Source: Actinomycetes bacterium (lineage in GTDB: Bacteria; Actinomycetota; Acidimicrobiia; Acidimicrobiales; Bog-793). Taken from it: DNA of 16,999 nucleotides. The notes beneath the pieces were generated by a model. It had not been told where the DNA came from. It worked only from the letters and a program-made list of their open reading frames with translations, and did not search any database. Positions 13,996 through 16,999 of the stretch are shown in pieces. Within the stretch, counting starts at the first letter, position 1. Each line of letters opens with the position of its first letter. Position numbers and translations under genes: made by a program. The DNA lies in NCBI GenBank assembly GCA_021821585.1, contig JAKACF010000025.1, positions 1-16,999 of the forward strand, written 5' to 3'.

Positions 13996-14214
13996 ATGAA
14001 CCAGATGACACTGTGGCTTCAGGGGCGTGCCCGTCAGGAGGAGCTGCTTGCTCCCCTCCGCATGCGACACGAGCTCCGGCTCGACGACGGCGCCGAGCCC
14101 CGCCGTTCAGGCCCCCGGTGGCACCGGGCTGTCCTGCTCCGTCTCCTCGAGCGGTTCCGCGCGGGCCCGGCCCGTGCACCGAGGCGGTGCGAGGTGACGC
14201 AACCGGCGAGCTAG
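13996..14214 (+). CDS. Small basic hypothetical protein (72 aa)
   Basis: I do not recognise this 72-residue frame. It has a possible amphipathic helix near the N-terminus (MTLWLQGRARQEELLAPLRM), then an acidic patch (LDDG), then a second helix-like segment RWHRAVLLRLLERFRA and a Cys close to the C-terminus. No TM segment or signal peptide is present. The ATG has no clear ribosome site. It diverges from the AraC-type regulator and shares the gap with the 9+9 inverted repeat, so it could be a target of that regulator. In a genome this GC-rich it could also be a chance frame; moderate to low confidence. Confidence 0.45.
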   Translation: MNQMTLWLQGRARQEELLAPLRMRHELRLDDGAEPRRSGPRWHRAVLLRLLERFRAGPARAPRRCEVTQPAS

Positions 14215-14303
14215 GTCACGGGCTGAGAGCCGTCGCATGCCGGCTGCGGCGCTCCTCCCCGGGATGCTCTCCTGTGCGGTGGCGGCTCGGTCGTCAGCGC
14301 CCG

Positions 14304-15287
14304 TCAGTGGAAGGTCCATCCATAGTTGGGACCGAGGGGCGGCATCAGCGGCTCGGCAACGGCCAGCACCCGGTCTTGCTTGCTCCCTCTCGGCCGGCCG
14401 ACGACGACCGTCATGCCCTTTTCGAGGTTCATCGGGCCGAGCCGGGTGGGTCGGCCGCCGCCCGTGGTGATCGTGACCTCGACCGCGCCGCTCACGTGCT
14501 CGAGGGATGGGAAGGGGACCGTGCGGGAGACCCGCGCCGTCCTCAGGTTCCCACTGGCGTTCTCACAGAGGTGCACCCACGGCGCCCATGTGGCGCTGGC
14601 GCGGCGAAGGGTGCTGAGAGCGGGCAGGAACTGGCAGTCGTGGTTTCCGAGGGCGAGGGCGAACGAGAGCGCGACCGCCTCGGCCGAGGCGGTGCGGGTG
14701 ACCCGCAGCGGTGACGTTCCCACCGCCAGCGCCCACCTGGTCTGTGCCGGGACGAGGACCGAGATCGACACCCGCGCGCCACGTCGCACGAGATAGGGGC
14801 CGACGGAATCGACCCCGGGAGCCTCACAGGACGCGAAGGGGATCGGGCGGTGGTCGTCGACGACGAGGCGCGGCACCCCGTGACCGCTGCAGGCGAACAC
14901 GATGGCGAGGCGACCCCCGGTCGCGAGGAACGTGATCCGCCCGCTCGGGCCGGTGCCCGTCACCGGCCCGTAGATCCGCCGCCCGACGAACTGCGCCACG
15001 TATGCCGGCGGAAGCAGCGCCGGCTTGGAGTGCTCCCGTCCCCGGACTCCCGTCGTCGAGGCGGGCGATCCGGCGGGCGCGATCGAGTGCGTGGTGGCGG
15101 TACCCGCCACGACGAGTGCGAGGGCGCCGCCCAGCATCGCGAGAGACAGAACGGCGGCTGCGGCGAGATGCGTGCTGTGGCGGCGCTGGCGTCGCAACCG
15201 GGCACCTGCCTCCTGCACCTCCTCGAGGCGGAGCGACGGGACGCCGTCGATCGCGTCTCGGAGCTGGTCTTCCAGGCTGGTCCTCAT
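14304..15287 (-). CDS. Single-pass membrane protein, putative anti-sigma/sigma-modulating protein
   Basis: This 327-residue protein has a cytoplasmic N-terminus of about 38 residues (LEDQLRDAIDGVPSL, then a basic stretch RLRRQRR) and one TM helix at about 41-62 (LAAAAVLSLAMLGGALALVV). A large extracytoplasmic part of beta-rich character follows, with four Cys (FACSGHG, FASCEAP, HDCQFLP, HLCENAS) that could form two disulfides. Its ATG overlaps the upstream sigma-factor stop as ATGA (15287-15284), giving translational coupling. The topology and coupling are those of membrane anti-sigma factors. However, the HxxxCxxC zinc motif of ZAS anti-sigma factors is absent, so the short N-terminal segment would have to do the binding. 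The ligand or stress sensed outside is unknown. Anti-sigma function is inferred from context. Confidence 0.75.
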   Translation of the reverse strand: MRTSLEDQLRDAIDGVPSLRLEEVQEAGARLRRQRRHSTHLAAAAVLSLAMLGGALALVVAGTATTHSIAPAGSPASTTGVRGREHSKPALLPPAYVAQFVGRRIYGPVTGTGPSGRITFLATGGRLAIVFACSGHGVPRLVVDDHRPIPFASCEAPGVDSVGPYLVRRGARVSISVLVPAQTRWALAVGTSPLRVTRTASAEAVALSFALALGNHDCQFLPALSTLRRASATWAPWVHLCENASGNLRTARVSRTVPFPSLEHVSGAVEVTITTGGGRPTRLGPMNLEKGMTVVVGRPRGSKQDRVLAVAEPLMPPLGPNYGWTFH

Positions 15288-15760
15288 TGGTTCGCCTCCA
15301 GGTGCCATCGCAGCCGCGAGAGTGCCCGCTCGAGGTGTGTCTGCACCGTGGAGGTGCTGACGTCCAGCAGCTCGGCGACCTCTGACTGGGTCCACTGGTA
15401 GCCGTGGATGAGCACGACGGCCACCCGCTGATGCTCGGAGAGCTCCCGAAGGGCGCTCGAGAGCCCGGGCTCCACCCACGGCTCGCGCCACTCGACCGGA
15501 GCGTGCAAGGGACGGAACCTCCGCCGCCGCACGCTGCTCCTGCCGACGCGGTAGAGGTAGCCGAGCGGATACGAGAGCTCGCCGAGCCGGTCGCGGTGCT
15601 CCCATGCCCAGGCCAGAGCCGCTGCGGCAGCCTCTCGTCCGAGCTCGGGTCCGAGCGATGCGGAGAGTGCCCGGCGTAGCCGCGGCTCGACGGCACGGAA
15701 GAACTGTTCGAAGCCGACGGCGGCGCCCGCATCGACGCCGGAGGCCTGAACAGCTCTCAT
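15284..15760 (-). CDS. ECF-type RNA polymerase sigma factor
   Basis: This 158-residue sigma-70-like protein has region 2 at about 17-80 (FEQFFRAVEPRLRRAL to YPLGYLYRVGRSSVRRRR). Region 4 is at about 100-155, with a clear helix-turn-helix, YQWTQSEVAELLDVSTSTVQTHLERALSRLR. Region 2.1-2.2 lacks the usual acidic D-x-x-Q/D-E core (it reads AAAAALAWAWEHRDRL), so this is a divergent member, close to actinobacterial SigE-family or RpoE-like short sigma factors. The start is ATG 15760. No Shine-Dalgarno precedes it, but a good -10 box lies 5 nt upstream, so the mRNA may be leaderless. It is coupled by ATGA to the membrane protein that probably controls it. The regulon is unknown. Confidence 0.85.
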   Translation of the reverse strand: MRAVQASGVDAGAAVGFEQFFRAVEPRLRRALSASLGPELGREAAAAALAWAWEHRDRLGELSYPLGYLYRVGRSSVRRRRFRPLHAPVEWREPWVEPGLSSALRELSEHQRVAVVLIHGYQWTQSEVAELLDVSTSTVQTHLERALSRLRWHLEANQ

Positions 15761-15765
15761 GATGA

Positions 15766-15771
15766 ATTAGA
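15766..15771 (-). promoter_or_regulatory. -10 box of a probable leaderless sigma-factor mRNA
   Basis: TCTAAT on the minus strand matches 5 of 6 consensus -10 bases and ends only 5 nt before the sigma-factor ATG. Transcription would start at or next to the start codon. No strong -35 is seen 16-18 bp upstream; TCGTGA is a weak candidate at 18 bp. Confidence 0.5.
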
Positions 15772-16155
15772 GCATCGACCCGGCTCTCTTCACGACAGCT
15801 CGCCGGATGCGATCCACCATCCCGAGACGCCCGGTCGTGCGGGCAGCGACCTTCCCGTGGCAGGAACCGGCATCGGTCGAGGCTGCGCCCGGAGCTCCGA
15901 GTCGACGTCGCGAGGCTCCTGCGCGGCCCCACCGGCAGTGCCGAGCAGCACTCCGTCGATCCCCGCCCCGCCTCGGGCGGCGCAGCTCCCCCACGCGTCC
16001 TGGCCCCGCGCCTACATTCGCGGCTCAGAGCTCGACCTCGCTGGTCGACGTGACAGCCTTGGTGACGTCCCTACAGCGGCGACGCGGTATGGACCGAGCT
16101 GCACGGCCGTACCGCCTCGGAGGAGGCGCCGTGGGTCGCTGCTCGCGCGGGACCC
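15772..16155. other. Intergenic stretch without a recognisable gene
   Basis: This divergent gap separates the sigma factor from the lipoprotein gene. Open frames on both strands give Arg/Pro/Ser-rich translations without domain character, and none has a good ribosome site. It may hold distal regulatory sites, but I see no repeat family, RNA gene or mobile element in it. Confidence 0.5.
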
Positions 16156-16190
16156 TTGCACGACCCACCCGTGTCGTACACTCCGGTGGG
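16156..16190 (+). promoter_or_regulatory. Lipoprotein-gene promoter with nested dyad
   Basis: A -35-like TTGCAC (16156-16161) is followed after 15 bp (short) by TACACT (16177-16182), a good -10. The region is also a nested dyad: CCCACC (16164-16169) pairs with GGTGGG (16185-16190), and inside it GTGT (16171-16174) pairs with ACAC (16178-16181). The -10 sits within it, which suits an operator. The start codon follows about 24 bp later. Confidence 0.42.
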
Positions 16191-16213
16191 CCTCGAAGGC
16201 GCGCAGGAGACCC

Positions 16214-16999
16214 GTGGAAGAGAGGGGCTCCTCCTTGCGTCGAGACACCGTGTTCCGGATCCTCGGTCTCGGCCTCGCCGTTCTGCTCCTCGCCGCCTGT
16301 GGTCGGGCGGCCGGTGCCTCACGGTCCGAGGGGAAAGTCCTGATCCTCTCGAGCCAACCCGGGCTGCTCACCGCCACGAACGCCGTGTTGCGCCCGGTCT
16401 CCGACAAGGTGCCGCTCGGCCGCTACGCGACCGGGATGTCCGTCGCTCCCGGAGGAAGAACCGTCTACGTTGCCGGGCGACAGAGCGCTCGCGTCTCCCT
16501 CGGCCAGGCGACCCGCGTGAGCGCGCTGGGCGAGGTCCCTCCATCGCTCGTGGCATTCAGTGAGGATCCGGGCTTCGCTCTGTGGCTGGGCCTTCGGCCC
16601 CCCGTGGCCATCGTCCTCGACCTGCGCACCGGGGCCGTCGATCGGGTCGCGCTCAAGCGGGCATGCGAGGGATCGCCGGACGGGTCGGTGCTCCAGCCGG
16701 TCACAGGACTTCTCGTGTCCGAGAGTCTTCAGTTCGTCGCCACCAACACCGGCTGCGTCCTGCCGATCGAGAACGGAGCTCCGATGCACCCGATCCAGGT
16801 GGGGGGACCCCAGGGTCCGATGGCCTTCAGTGCACGAACTGATCGCCTCTATGTAGCCGGACTGTCCCCAGAACTCTCCGTGATCGATCCGCGTCGGCTG
16901 ACGGTCGTTCGGACGATCCAGCTTGCCTCACCCGCGTCAGATGTCGTCTACGTGCCAGCTGTCCATGCCGTCGTGGCAGCCGAGCCGCTTGCCGGCGTC
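16214..16999 (+). CDS. Lipoprotein with YVTN/beta-propeller-like repeats (runs off right edge)
   Basis: This secreted lipoprotein carries 262 residues in the window. The N-terminus has Arg residues, a hydrophobic core (ILGLGLAVLLL) and a lipobox LAAC with Cys29 as the lipidation site, so the protein should be anchored outside the membrane. The mature part has repeating blade-like units: MSVAPGGRTVYVAG (about 76-89), then AFSARTDRLYVAGLSPELSVIDPRRLTVVRTI (about 210-241), typical of YVTN or NHL/WD-like propellers used for binding. The chosen GTG 16214 has AGGAG with a 4-nt spacer; TTG 16235 behind GAGGGG would shorten the signal peptide by seven residues and is also plausible. It diverges from the sigma/membrane-protein pair and may belong to its regulon. 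The binding partner is unknown. Confidence 0.83.
   Translation, partial: MEERGSSLRRDTVFRILGLGLAVLLLAACGRAAGASRSEGKVLILSSQPGLLTATNAVLRPVSDKVPLGRYATGMSVAPGGRTVYVAGRQSARVSLGQATRVSALGEVPPSLVAFSEDPGFALWLGLRPPVAIVLDLRTGAVDRVALKRACEGSPDGSVLQPVTGLLVSESLQFVATNTGCVLPIENGAPMHPIQVGGPQGPMAFSARTDRLYVAGLSPELSVIDPRRLTVVRTIQLASPASDVVYVPAVHAVVAAEPLAGV

Noticed and set aside
15767..15994. 75-codon minus-strand frame just upstream of the sigma factor
   Set aside because: It is Arg-rich without a ribosome site or domain character, and its end covers the sigma -10 box.

Overview
The window comes from a very GC-rich bacterium. Gene starts often use GTG, Shine-Dalgarno sites are weak, and the family content points to Actinomycetota, possibly an Acidimicrobiia-like lineage. 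The lineage is inferred from composition and protein style only. Long open frames lie opposite most genes, as expected at this GC content, and are not counted as genes.

Layout. Position 1-421 (minus) is the N-terminal part of a DHA2-type MFS drug/metabolite exporter that runs off the left edge. Positions 461-2491 (minus) form a compact arsenic operon, arsI-arsB(ACR3)-arsC. It diverges from an arsR repressor gene (2573-2929, plus), with a clear ArsR-type inverted repeat between them. Positions 2998-3903 (plus) encode an orphan KdpD-like DUF4118/GAF membrane sensor without a kinase. Its 3' end overlaps, tail to tail, that of a large KimA-like APC permease (3855-6278, minus), which carries a cytoplasmic USP-like domain and then an unusual C-terminal OB-fold domain. 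Upstream of the permease on the same strand is a 12-TM MFS permease (6321-7613). This diverges from a GT-C type membrane glycosyltransferase (7684-9348, plus). A 91-residue Cys-rich protein, probably zinc-binding (9385-9660, minus), follows.

Positions 9829-13922 look like a small catabolic locus. A DAO-family FAD oxidoreductase (minus) and an amidase-signature hydrolase (plus) diverge from a 243-bp region holding two palindromes. A GlxA/FtrA-type AraC regulator (minus) converges on the amidase with a 16-bp overlap. A 72-residue small protein diverges from that regulator across a perfect 9+9 inverted repeat. Positions 14304-15760 (minus) encode an ECF-like sigma factor and a single-pass membrane protein, coupled by an ATGA overlap and probably working as sigma/anti-sigma. 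A 453-bp gap follows, then the start of a YVTN/beta-propeller-type lipoprotein (16214 to the edge).

How the genes work together. The arsenic operon covers As(V) reduction (ArsC), As(III) export (ACR3), C-As bond cleavage or metalloid binding (ArsI) and regulation (ArsR). The DUF4118 sensor and the KimA-like permease suggest a potassium or osmotic theme. The oxidoreductase, amidase and regulator suggest use of an amide or amine nitrogen source. The most unusual items are the permease-USP-OB fusion, the three vicinal Cys pairs in ArsI, and several well-formed dyads at promoter positions. No rRNA, tRNA, CRISPR array or insertion sequence was seen.
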